From assembly GCF_013623775.1 (NCBI RefSeq), contig NZ_JABFAM010000010.1:62001-126000 (forward strand): a stretch of DNA of 64,000 nt, given 5' to 3'. The position numbers and the translations under genes are program-made. Below, piece after piece: positions 26,822 through 35,133 of the stretch. This stretch comes from Rufibacter sp. XAAS-G3-1. GTDB lineage: Bacteria; Bacteroidota; Bacteroidia; Cytophagales; Hymenobacteraceae. The notes beneath the pieces were generated by a model. The model was given only the letters and a program-made list of their open reading frames with translations, did no database searches and was not told the origin of the DNA. Positions within the stretch are counted from its first letter, which is position 1; every line of letters starts with the position of its first letter.

Positions 26822-28975
26822 TTAGTTGTAATGCGGCAGCAAGTTGTACACCTCGCCGTACTCCAGCATCTGCTGCGTGAAGTTGTCTGGGTACACCAGC
26901 AGTACGTCTACAATTTTACCGTCCTTCACCACCGGAGTGAGTTTAGGCTGAATGAAGCCGTTATACGGAGCAATGTTTAGTTTGCTGTACCGCTGCAAGA
27001 CTTCCTTGTGCAAGGCCTCATCTACGTTCACCCCGTAGGTTTCCACCAGCTTCTCGGCGGCCTTGAAGTCACCTTCAGAGGTAATGCGTTGGGTTTCGCG
27101 CAGCAACTGCCCGAAGAGTTCTCTCAGTTTCTGGTAGTCATTGACCCTGAAGTAGGTCTTGCCCTGGCGGGTAACACGCTCAATCACGTTGTCTTTCTTG
27201 CCTTTCTCAAACGCCCAGGCGGCCACCATCTGCCGGTTGCGCATGTGGTCTTCCTCAATCTTTTCGCCGGGAGCCAGACGCGAAAGCTGGGTCATCAGCC
27301 CGTTCCGGATGTAGGCATCGTATTCGGCTTTGCCGGCGTCTAAAGAAGGCATGACGCCTATCTGTACCAGCTTAGGATCCATTGCGTAATAAAGCGCCAC
27401 CAAATCGGCGCGGCCTTCTTCCATGGTGCTGGCGTAGTTTTTCAGGGTCTGCTTGGGCGTTCCCACGCCCGGATTGATCTGGCCTGAGGCGTGCCCGATC
27501 ACTTCGTGCATGTCGGTATGCAGGTCGCTGGCCAGGGAACCGTACTTTTTGGCGCGGTCAATCTCCTCCTGGCTGAAGGCGAACTCACTCAGCGCGCTTC
27601 CGCCCGTGTTCGCCGATTCATTGTACGCGTGGACGATGTTGCCCAGGTTCACCGATTTGGAGCCATGTTCTTTTCTGATCCAGTTCGCGTTGGGCAGGTT
27701 GATTCCTATCGGCGTAGCCGGCGCCGCATCGCCGCCTTCCACTACGGTGGTAATCACTTTGGCCGTGATGCCTACCACGTTCTTTTTCTTGTGCTGCGGC
27801 AGCAACGGCGAGTTATCCTCAAACCACTGCGCCTGGTCGCCAATGGCTTTGATGCGCTTGGTAGCCTCTTCATCCCTGAACGACACCACCGATTCATAGG
27901 AGCCTTTCAGCCCCAGCGGGTCATCGTACACCTCTATAAAACCGTTCACCACGTCAATCTGCGAGTTCACGTCTTTCACCCAGGCAATGTTGTATTCGTC
28001 AAACGTCTTCAGGTCACCGGTGCGGTAAAACTCGGCTAGTTTCTGGAGCGCGAGGCGTTGTTGGTCGTTTTCGGCAACGGTTATGGCTTTGTCTAACCAG
28101 AACACGATGCGTTCAATGGCCGGGCCGTACATGCCGCCCACTTTCCAGACCTTCTCGGTGATCTGTCCGTTCTCTTTGACTACTTTGGAGTTCAAGCCAT
28201 GTGATACCGGTCGCGGGTCGTTCTTGTTGTCTTTTTTCGCATAGAAGGCTTCTACTTCTTTCTGGGTTAAACCTTCATAGAAGTTCACGGCCGAGGTCTT
28301 GATCAGGTCTTCGCCGGAGGCTTTGTTCACCTGTTTGGCGTCCAGCTTGGGGTTAAACAGAATCGGCGTGAGCCATTTGATGAAGCTTTCTACACTCTCG
28401 CCTTGCTTTAGCGGCAATTTGGAAGCCGGTACCCGGCGGATGGATGCGGCCAGATACTCTTGGCTGAACTCGGGCAGCATCTTGTTGGCGGAGTAATGGT
28501 GATGGATGCCGTTGGCGAACCACACGCGCTTGGTGTACTCCATGAACTTCTCCCAGTCGGGCGACGTGGATTTATCCCGCTTGTTCTGCACCACCGCATC
28601 TAGCGTGCGCCGGATGCGCAGGTTGTGCTTGTAGTTCTGGTCATAGATAATGTCCCGGCCCGACAAGGCCGCCTCATAAAGGTAATACAGCAGCTCCTTC
28701 TGCTTGGCAGACAAGTTCTCGAAACCCGGTACGCGGTAACGCAGAATGCGCAGATCGGCGAATTGCTCGGTCACGTAGTTGAAAGCGGAATCTCCTTGGA
28801 GCACCTGCGGGGGCGATACCTGGGTCACGTTCACTACATCCTGGTTTCTGACCGCGCTGGCCTCGCCGGGCATCATGGAAGCGGTAGAGGCAGCAGTGGT
28901 CGTTTTTTTCGTACAGCTGCCCGCCAGCAAGGAAGCCAGCAAAAGCGCCGATACGGCTATGGGTGTTTTCTTCAT
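26822..28975 (-). CDS. Dipeptidyl-peptidase III-like lipoprotein (peptidase family M49)
   Basis: 717 aa. Zinc-dependent exopeptidase that removes dipeptides from N-termini. The M49 signature HEVIGH has H490, E491 and H495; the second motif EEGRAD (E519/E520) supplies the third ligand, with Gly where most members have Cys (EECRAE). The ATG at 28975 gives MKKTPIAVSALLLASLLAGSC, a lipoprotein signal, so it should sit in the cell envelope, as in other Bacteroidota. Homologues are sometimes mislabelled as dihydrofolate reductase. An upstream in-frame start at 29071 is rejected because it would precede the signal peptide. Confidence 0.9.
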   Translation of the reverse strand: MKKTPIAVSALLLASLLAGSCTKKTTTAASTASMMPGEASAVRNQDVVNVTQVSPPQVLQGDSAFNYVTEQFADLRILRYRVPGFENLSAKQKELLYYLYEAALSGRDIIYDQNYKHNLRIRRTLDAVVQNKRDKSTSPDWEKFMEYTKRVWFANGIHHHYSANKMLPEFSQEYLAASIRRVPASKLPLKQGESVESFIKWLTPILFNPKLDAKQVNKASGEDLIKTSAVNFYEGLTQKEVEAFYAKKDNKNDPRPVSHGLNSKVVKENGQITEKVWKVGGMYGPAIERIVFWLDKAITVAENDQQRLALQKLAEFYRTGDLKTFDEYNIAWVKDVNSQIDVVNGFIEVYDDPLGLKGSYESVVSFRDEEATKRIKAIGDQAQWFEDNSPLLPQHKKKNVVGITAKVITTVVEGGDAAPATPIGINLPNANWIRKEHGSKSVNLGNIVHAYNESANTGGSALSEFAFSQEEIDRAKKYGSLASDLHTDMHEVIGHASGQINPGVGTPKQTLKNYASTMEEGRADLVALYYAMDPKLVQIGVMPSLDAGKAEYDAYIRNGLMTQLSRLAPGEKIEEDHMRNRQMVAAWAFEKGKKDNVIERVTRQGKTYFRVNDYQKLRELFGQLLRETQRITSEGDFKAAEKLVETYGVNVDEALHKEVLQRYSKLNIAPYNGFIQPKLTPVVKDGKIVDVLLVYPDNFTQQMLEYGEVYNLLPHYN

Positions 28976-29199
28976 GTTGTTCTGATAGGTAAGATCCCTT
29001 AAAATTAAGGAATAAGTGAATGGATGGCAAAAACCACACCGTTTGTAAGCGAGACAGGCCTTCACGCCCATTTTAAGCCTCTTTTGTGAAAATAAGCCCT
29101 AAAACGCAGAAGCTGTAAGTTAAACGTTCTGGCACCTGTGGCTTCTTGGAGAAAACACACTGAAAACCCATAACCAATTAAACACCAATACCTTTTATC
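28976..29199. other. Intergenic stretch before the palindrome at 29200
   Basis: Holds the presumed M49 promoter region and one short palindromic repeat at about 29071-29106. No gene was seen. Confidence 0.5.
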
Positions 29200-29295
29200 A
29201 TTTTGTCCTCCTGAAAGGATCTTGTGGGCGAACTAGAAAAGCTTCTGAAGAAGCGTAATTACCCTTCGCCACCAAGATCCTTCCAGGAGGACAGA
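29200..29295. repeat. ~95-bp inverted repeat (GTCCTCCTGAAAGG family), copy 1
   Basis: TTTGTCCTCCTGAAAGGATC...GGGCGAACTAGAAAAGCTTC then GATCCTTCCAGGAGGACAGA. Matches copies at 34917 and 48480. The flanks are near-perfect complements, so the whole unit can fold into one hairpin. Confidence 0.8.
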
Positions 29296-29398
29296 GAGGG
29301 GGTCGTTTAAACTAATTTAGTCTTGCTACTAAGAAAGAAATATCTTTAAATCTAAAAGCACTTTGGCAGAGAGAAAACCTTCCTGCTTCACACTAAAA

Positions 29399-30907
29399 AT
29401 GACGATCCGGACAAACCTTTTCTTACAGAGCCGTCTTCTTCCGCTCTCTATTATAGTTGTTTTGTTTTTGGTCTACGCCTTGTTCCCTACCCAGAACCCC
29501 ACCTCAGATGCCTATGATTATGCGGCGTGTGTGCGGTGGCAAGTTGATTTGTGGCAGCCGCACCATTTGCTGTACAACATCACCGGCTTGGGTATTTACA
29601 CGCTTCTGAAGGAATTTAAGATGCATGTGCCGCCGCTGGAAGTAATGCAGTTCTTGAACAGTGTCTTTGCAGGCGCAAGCCTTTTGGTTCTTTGGCGCAT
29701 TCTGGCCCAATTGCAAAAAGAGGGGAAGGTACAGGCTGGTTTGCTTTTGTTGGCGGGTGCCAGCCTGGGAACCATGCGGTACGCCACCGAAAATGAAACG
29801 TACATCATCCCTCTCTTCTGCTCTTTACTTGGTTCTTATTTTTGGCTGCGTTTTCATCTAAACGGCCAGAAAACGGATGTCCTTTGGGGCGGTTTCTGGG
29901 CGGCTTTCGCTTGTCTGTACCATCAGGTACATTTCTTTTGGTGGCTGGGTTTATCCCTTTCTTTCCTGCTTTCTCCCCAGCAGAATGGAAAGCAGCTTCT
30001 TTGGTTTCTGCTGCCCGCGTTGGTGGTGCCGCTGGGCTATGCAATAGTGTTGTACCTCCAGCACATCCCCTTCTCGCAGGCGCACCGTTTCGTTTTCCTG
30101 GACTTTTACAAAGGCGAAGTTGAAACCACTATTACTTCCAGGCACTTCCTGCTCACGGGTATCTCTTTCCTCAGAACGTTTCTGGAAGTACACGGCCGCC
30201 TGTATTTTCTGGTAAAGCAGCACATACTTTACATAATTCCTGCAATAATTACCTTTACAGTGTTGTTTATACCCTGCCGGAACCTTCTTTTAAACTGGAA
30301 GAACACTTTCCTACAACACAAGGCTGTTTTCAGGACGTTTGCCTTCATTCTGGTGCTACAGGTACTGTTTGCGTGGTATGCGGTGGGCAACGCGGAGTTC
30401 ATGGTCATGGTGCCGGTACTCACGGCTATTCTGGCCGGGTGTTTTACCTACCGCAGCAGCCAGTATTTGTTTCTGGCAGGTGCGGGGCTTTTCGTGTGGA
30501 ATACGGTGTACGCAGTGCTGCCCAATTACTTTTCTACCTATACCAACCATGCCTGCGTTCTTAGGCTGGTGCAGCAACAGCCTACCGCCGTTCTTTTGCT
30601 GCAGGACAAGAATGCGTTTGATGCTTACCTCTTCTATCACACCGGCCAATATCATTCCAACGCCTATGAGATTACCGCCAAGCCACAGGTTCTAACCAAG
30701 GCCATTACTCAGGCCCAGACGCGTCAACAACCCATTGTGACAGATTTCTCAACCGGGGCAGCAGTCCTAAACCGCGCCTGGTTCCTGAATGACAGTTCCC
30801 CCAGTCAGTTCTTTCGGCAGTTCCAACTTCAGCCCATTACCTCTTGTCCTACTTTCTATGGTGAAAAGGAATTGAAATCAATTTCCGTTCTCCCGGGTGC
30901 CCATTAG
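29399..30907 (+). CDS. Multi-pass membrane protein, GT39/PMT-like glycosyltransferase candidate
   Basis: 502 aa with about 10-11 hydrophobic helices (first LLPLSIIVVLFLVYALF). The first external loop carries PTSDAYDYA and a short way on HHLLYN, and the layout (acidic loop 1, many helices, soluble C-terminal third) resembles the GT-C fold glycosyltransferases of the GT39/ArnT type, where an Asp in loop 1 is catalytic. Family assignment is tentative. I chose the ATG at 29399, which puts the first helix near the N-terminus. Monocistronic. Confidence 0.65.
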   Translation: MTIRTNLFLQSRLLPLSIIVVLFLVYALFPTQNPTSDAYDYAACVRWQVDLWQPHHLLYNITGLGIYTLLKEFKMHVPPLEVMQFLNSVFAGASLLVLWRILAQLQKEGKVQAGLLLLAGASLGTMRYATENETYIIPLFCSLLGSYFWLRFHLNGQKTDVLWGGFWAAFACLYHQVHFFWWLGLSLSFLLSPQQNGKQLLWFLLPALVVPLGYAIVLYLQHIPFSQAHRFVFLDFYKGEVETTITSRHFLLTGISFLRTFLEVHGRLYFLVKQHILYIIPAIITFTVLFIPCRNLLLNWKNTFLQHKAVFRTFAFILVLQVLFAWYAVGNAEFMVMVPVLTAILAGCFTYRSSQYLFLAGAGLFVWNTVYAVLPNYFSTYTNHACVLRLVQQQPTAVLLLQDKNAFDAYLFYHTGQYHSNAYEITAKPQVLTKAITQAQTRQQPIVTDFSTGAAVLNRAWFLNDSSPSQFFRQFQLQPITSCPTFYGEKELKSISVLPGAH

Positions 30908-31044
30908 TTAGATAGAACTTCCGGTTGGCTGTTGGCTTGTTCTGATCTACAAAGCCAAAATGCGGACATGTCTTAAAGTAAAATACTAAGTACAAGCTAT
31001 TAACTTCATGTAACAGAGCCCATAGGTTGAAGTATAAAAGAGAC

Positions 31045-31512
31045 ATGGCTGCTATCCAACACCTGCTAGACGTGTACGCCGAGAGCCACCGCAACGGCAC
31101 CCATAAACTCATTCACCTGCTCTGCGTTCCGGCCATCATGACCAGTCTGGTGAGCTTGATCTGGGCTATTCAGGTGCCGGAGTTCTTCCAGAACCTGCTT
31201 TTCGTTTTCAACTGGGGAATTCTGTTTGTGCTGCTGCGCATGGCCTATTCCGTGGCCCTCTCCAGGCTGGCCCTGGGCATGATCCTGGTCACCTAGTTTT
31301 TCCTTTGGATTGTGTAGCAGTTAGATCAGGTACAACAACTGCCGCTTTGGGTTTTATGCCTGCTCATTTTTGTGGTGGCCTAGGTAGGGTAGTTTATAGG
31401 GCACAAGATGGAAGGCGAGAAACCTTCGTTTTTAAAAGACCTCCAGTTTCTGCCCATCGGCCCGGTGTGGCTGCTAAGCTTTATCTACCAGAAAATAGGA
31501 ATCAGGTATTGA
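31045..31512 (+). pseudogene. DUF962 / Mpo1-like protein interrupted by four in-frame TAG codons
   Basis: One continuous reading frame from ATG 31045 to TGA 31510-31512 (155 codons before the stop) encodes a complete DUF962 (YGL010w/Mpo1-like) membrane protein: MAAIQHLLDVYAESHRNG at the start, FIGHKMEGEKPSFLKDLQFL and WLLSFIYQKIGIRY at the end. It is interrupted by TAG at 31294-31296, 31315-31317, 31381-31383 and 31390-31392 and by no frameshift or other stop. The third and fourth fall in the conserved AWxGQFIGHK segment, where Trp (TGG) and Gln (CAG) would be expected. TAG is an ordinary stop for other genes here (dapA, SDR, M1), so a decaying pseudogene is the simplest reading. Confidence 0.8.
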
Positions 31513-31582
31513 GTTTGCCTGAATTCAGCCTAGTTTTAGTAAAACAGCCATAAAACGAAGCTTCTTCCTGTCAGATTATCTT

Positions 31583-31744
31583 AGAGCTTGTTTAAATTTC
31601 ATCTTTGCGCTACAAACGACCATAAAAAGAACCTGCGTTAACCTTTTTCTCGCACCGTAGCGCTGCTACGCTGCTCAAAAAACGCTTCCGCAGAACCTTT
31701 CTCTGGCCGTTTTCGCCAGCAAACCTCAAATTTAAACAAGCTCT
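31583..31744. mobile_element. MITE-like inverted-repeat element, copy D (162 bp)
   Basis: AGAGCTTGTTTAAATTTC at the left and AAATTTAAACAAGCTCT at the right. The internal CGTAGCGCTGCTACG palindrome and the AGAACCTGCGTTAAC block match copies B and F. The rest of 31513-32073 has only small hairpins (GCTCGCG/CGCGAGC near 31795) and no gene. Confidence 0.85.
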
Positions 31745-32073
31745 TAAATCATCTACAAGTTGTTTGGTTGTCCTGGAAAAGAATTTGTTTTACTCGCTCG
31801 CGTCCCGCGAGCGTGATTCTGGTTTAAGGTTTTTTTTTCTTCACTAAGGCTTATTGTTTTTACTTGAATATCAGCTTTTTACTTTCTGGTTTTCAACCTC
31901 ATTTCATGAAATATGATTAAGAAACCGGAAATACGTTTCCTAACCCATTGAGCAGGTTTGAAGACGATAACCATGGGATAGAAATTCAGATTTATATCGC
32001 TAAATGTCTTCGGCCAGCGTTCTCATGAAACAAAATCTTCGCAATTCCATAATAGAGTTAGTTCCCGGGTTAC

Positions 32074-32081
32074 TACCTTTG
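32074..32081 (+). promoter_or_regulatory. -7 promoter box (TACCTTTG)
   Basis: Exact TAnnTTTG match 16 bases before the 32098 gene, placing the transcript start close to its initiation codon. Confidence 0.45.
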
Positions 32082-32097
32082 CGTTGCCGTTAAACCC

Positions 32098-32472
32098 TTG
32101 AAGAGATTTGCCACCATATTGCTTGTAGGCCTGATGCTGACCACGGCGTTCAGCAAAATCTTTATTGTGCTGGATTATGAGGCAAACAAAGATTTCATTT
32201 CAAAATTTCTTTGCATTAACCGTGCAACTCCCAAGCTGCAATGCAACGGGAAGTGCTACCTCGTTAAAAAAATGAAGAAGGCAGATCAGGACGGAAGTTC
32301 TTCTGCCAAAGACCAAAAAGAGAAGCAGGTAATTACCCTGTTCTATCAGCCGCTGGCAAGCCCAGGCGCAATTCCGCGAATTCCCCAAACCATTTCCTAT
32401 GCGGTTTCACCGGAAGACCGTCCGGTTGGAGTGCCGCTCTCCATTTTCCATCCGCCAAAGCCTACGGTATAG
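32098..32472 (+). CDS. Small exported protein with CINR...CNGKC cysteine motif
   Basis: 124 aa. A signal-like N-terminus (MKRFATILLVGLMLTTAFSK) is followed by FLCINRATPKLQCNGKCYLV, a three-Cys motif, a Lys/Asp/Glu-rich linker and a C-terminal Pro-rich tail. The start is a TTG at 32098; the next ATG would remove half the signal segment. Similar small proteins are common just upstream of TonB receptors in Bacteroidota. The Cys spacing suggests metal or thiol chemistry (inference). It sits 105 bases before the TonB receptor, with two short hairpins (GTGGGT/ACCCAC, CGGGGT/ACCCCG) between. Confidence 0.75.
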   Translation: MKRFATILLVGLMLTTAFSKIFIVLDYEANKDFISKFLCINRATPKLQCNGKCYLVKKMKKADQDGSSSAKDQKEKQVITLFYQPLASPGAIPRIPQTISYAVSPEDRPVGVPLSIFHPPKPTV

Positions 32473-32577
32473 GGTGAAGTGAACGTGGGTGTAACCCACC
32501 CAGGCGCTAGCTGCTACGGGGTATTTCACCCCGCAAATACGGCTGCACTTGCTTTTTACAACCGTCAAGGCTTTTCT

Positions 32578-34869
32578 ATGCAAAAATTTATATCAGGATT
32601 CATCCTCTGTGTGATGTTGTCCTTCCATGCGCACGCCCAATTCACGGTGAAAGGGCGGGTAATAGACGCGTATACCAAAGAAGCGCTGGTGGGTGCTTCC
32701 GTCTCTCTAAACCAAAGCACCACGGGTACCGTCAGTGGCCGTGATGGCAGTTTCACCGTTTCTACCAGCCAGCCGCCAGCCTCTCTGCTGGTTTCTTATC
32801 TGGGGTACATCACCCAGGAGATGCAGGTGAAGGGGGAATTTGTGCTGGTGTCACTGGTGCCCTCGGCCAACCAGCTGAACCAGGTGGTGGTGTCGGCCAG
32901 CCGGGAGGCGCAGGTTCGTACCCAGACTCCGGTGGCCATCAGTTCCATCTCCAGCCAGGTGCTGCATGACACCAAGGCCACCACGCTAGACCAAGTCCTC
33001 AACAAGGTGAGCGGCGTGTACATGGTGAACCTGGGCAACGAGCAGCACACCATGGCCATTCGGCAACCCATTGGCTACAAAAGTCTGTTCCTTTATTTGG
33101 AAGACGGCATTCCCATCCGTACCTCCGGCGATTTTAACCACAACGCACTCATTGAAATCAACATGGCGGCCTTGAAAACCATTGAGGTGATCAGGGGGCC
33201 GGCTTCGTCGCTGTACGGGAGTGAGGCCATCGGCGGAGCCGTCAACTTCATCACGCAGGCCCCGGCCTCGGTGCCCACCGCCAAAGTACAACTGGAAACC
33301 AGTAACCAGGGCTACCGAAGAACCGATTTCAGCGCCTCCAACACCTTGGGGAAAGTGGGAATTTACGCCGGGGGCTATTACGCGGCGCAGCGCGACGGCA
33401 TCATCAGCCACAGCGATTTCGATAAACTGGCTTTCACCCTGCGGGCCGATTACCGCATCAATGACCGCAGTAAATGGGTCACCTCGGCCACACTGGTAGA
33501 CTACCAAACCGACCAGACCGGCGGATTGGACAGCACCCGTTTCTTCCGGAAGGAATACAGCAGCCAGCAGACGTTCACGTACCGCAAGGTGAACGCCCTG
33601 CGCCTGAGAAGCACGCTGGAGCACGCCTGGGATGCCACAAACCACACCCAAGCCACGCTGCTTTTCCGGCAGAACGCCATTGGGCAGAACCCGTTTTACG
33701 CCATTTCCAATGTGCGGGGTAATCCCCTGAAAGCGACCGGCGAGATCAATGAAGATGCGTTTGCCAGCTACGGGTTTATTGCCCAGCACCGCAAATCGTT
33801 TCCGTTTCTGAACGCCTCGCTCATTGCCGGCCTTTCCGCCGATTATAGTCCGGCCACCTACACTGCTCGTTTCATTGACGTAGACCGCAGCGAAGCGGGC
33901 GTTTACACCGGCTTTACGGCTAGTGACTCGCTGCTCACCCACTACGCCGTAGATTTGCTGAACACTGCCCTCTACACCCAGGCCGAGATTTCACCGGTAG
34001 ACCAGTTGAAACTGGTGGCGGCCCTGCGGTACGACCGGCTGGATTACACGTTCAACAATTACCTGCCGCCCTCGGCGTTTACCGGCGCGCCAGACGAAAA
34101 GAATGGCTACAAGCAGTTCTCGCCCAAGCTGGGCCTCACCTATGATTTCGGGAAGAGCAACGGGGTTTACGCCAACTACAGCCTGGGTTTTGCGCCGCCC
34201 CAAATCACCGAACTGTACCGCGGCGTACAAGTGCCCACGCTCCAGCCTTCAGACTACCGCAGCTACGAAGTGGGCGGCTGGTGGAGTTTTCTGCAGCACA
34301 AAGCCTACCTGGACGTGAGCGTCTACCAAATGGAAGGCACCAATGAAATTATATCGGTACGGCTGGACGATGGCTCTTACCGAAACCAAAACGCCGGCAG
34401 TACCCGCCACCGGGGCGTGGAATACACGCTGCACTACACGCCCCTGGAAGCGCTTTCCCTCAGAGGCAGCGGCACCAACGCCCGGCACTGGTTTCTGGAG
34501 TATGTAGAAAGAGGGGCAAATTACTCGGGCAATGAAATGGCCACCGCGCCCAACTTTATCTGTAACGCCGAGGTGACCTACAAGCCCGGTTTTCTGAAAG
34601 GCCTACGGCTTAACCTGGAGTGGCAACGCGTTGGCGAATACTTCATGGACGCCGTTAACAGCGAATCTTACAAGGGCTACCATCTGTTCAACGCCCGGGT
34701 GGGCTACACGTTCCGGGGGTTTGAGGCCTGGGTGAACGCCATCAACCTCTCCAACGAACTCTACGCCACCACCGTGGACAAGTACTCCTATGGCAAAAGC
34801 TACCGACAGGGTATTCCGCGCACGTTCAATGTGGGCATCGGTTACCAGTTCACTGCTAAAGGACAGTAA
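32578..34869 (+). CDS. TonB-dependent outer-membrane receptor with carboxypeptidase-like N-domain
   Basis: 763 aa. Signal peptide (MQKFISGFILCVMLSFHAHA), then a CarboxypepD_reg-like domain (VKGRVIDAYTKEALVGASV), a plug domain (TTLDQVLNKVSGVYMVNLG, with VIRGPASSLYGSEAIGGAVN at about residue 210) and a 22-strand-type barrel ending in a terminal YQF-like strand region. A single gene without a SusD partner suggests uptake of a metal complex, siderophore or cofactor rather than a glycan. Flanked by the small Cys protein and the BNR-repeat lipoprotein, with which it probably forms a locus. Confidence 0.93.
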   Translation: MQKFISGFILCVMLSFHAHAQFTVKGRVIDAYTKEALVGASVSLNQSTTGTVSGRDGSFTVSTSQPPASLLVSYLGYITQEMQVKGEFVLVSLVPSANQLNQVVVSASREAQVRTQTPVAISSISSQVLHDTKATTLDQVLNKVSGVYMVNLGNEQHTMAIRQPIGYKSLFLYLEDGIPIRTSGDFNHNALIEINMAALKTIEVIRGPASSLYGSEAIGGAVNFITQAPASVPTAKVQLETSNQGYRRTDFSASNTLGKVGIYAGGYYAAQRDGIISHSDFDKLAFTLRADYRINDRSKWVTSATLVDYQTDQTGGLDSTRFFRKEYSSQQTFTYRKVNALRLRSTLEHAWDATNHTQATLLFRQNAIGQNPFYAISNVRGNPLKATGEINEDAFASYGFIAQHRKSFPFLNASLIAGLSADYSPATYTARFIDVDRSEAGVYTGFTASDSLLTHYAVDLLNTALYTQAEISPVDQLKLVAALRYDRLDYTFNNYLPPSAFTGAPDEKNGYKQFSPKLGLTYDFGKSNGVYANYSLGFAPPQITELYRGVQVPTLQPSDYRSYEVGGWWSFLQHKAYLDVSVYQMEGTNEIISVRLDDGSYRNQNAGSTRHRGVEYTLHYTPLEALSLRGSGTNARHWFLEYVERGANYSGNEMATAPNFICNAEVTYKPGFLKGLRLNLEWQRVGEYFMDAVNSESYKGYHLFNARVGYTFRGFEAWVNAINLSNELYATTVDKYSYGKSYRQGIPRTFNVGIGYQFTAKGQ

Positions 34870-34916
34870 TACTACACAGCCCTAAACAGCTATGCAGCCA
34901 TTCCCCTAATCCAGCA

Positions 34917-35000
34917 TTTTGTCCATCCTGAACGTATCTTGTGGGCGAACTAGAAAGACATCAAATAAATGCCTTTGCCGTTCGCTCACAAGTTCTTCAA
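34917..35000. repeat. ~95-bp inverted repeat (GTCCTCCTGAAAGG family), copy 2, diverged
   Basis: TTTTGTCCATCCTGAACGTA...TTGTGGGCGAACTAGAAAG with a decayed right arm ending near CACAAGTTCTTC. Compare 29200 and 48480. Two short palindromic repeats follow up to 35095. Confidence 0.7.
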
Positions 35001-35133
35001 AATAAAAAAATGGGTTTATGGGCTGTTTCTCTGATTTTAGGGCCAAACAGCACCAACCGGTTTTAGGCCTCTTTTCCCAAAAACAGCCCTTAAACGAATT
35101 TCTCCAACAAAAAACCTTTCCGTTAAGACACGC

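Noticed and set aside
26822-28975. Dihydrofolate reductase annotation often carried by homologues
   Set aside because: HEVIGH and EEGRAD are M49 peptidase motifs; no DHFR motif is present.
31294-31392. Genome-wide TAG reassignment to explain the DUF962 frame
   Set aside because: TAG is the normal end of several intact genes here, including the M1 aminopeptidase, dapA, the SDR and trpA.
32473-32577. Possible cobalamin or other riboswitch before the TonB receptor
   Set aside because: Only two short hairpins were found; no riboswitch core sequence such as the B12 box is visible.
32479-32580. 33-residue N-terminal extension of the TonB receptor that looks like a GNAT acetyltransferase tail (NTAALAFYNRQGF)
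   Set aside because: A signal peptide begins at the ATG at 32578 and the DNA folds into two small hairpins. No other GNAT motif lies upstream, so the likeness is taken as chance.
32986-33942. 318-aa minus-strand ORF opposite the TonB receptor, and similar long shadows at 23045-24058 and 57111-58184
   Set aside because: They are antisense to well-supported genes, lack recognisable domains and reflect codon usage of the real gene.
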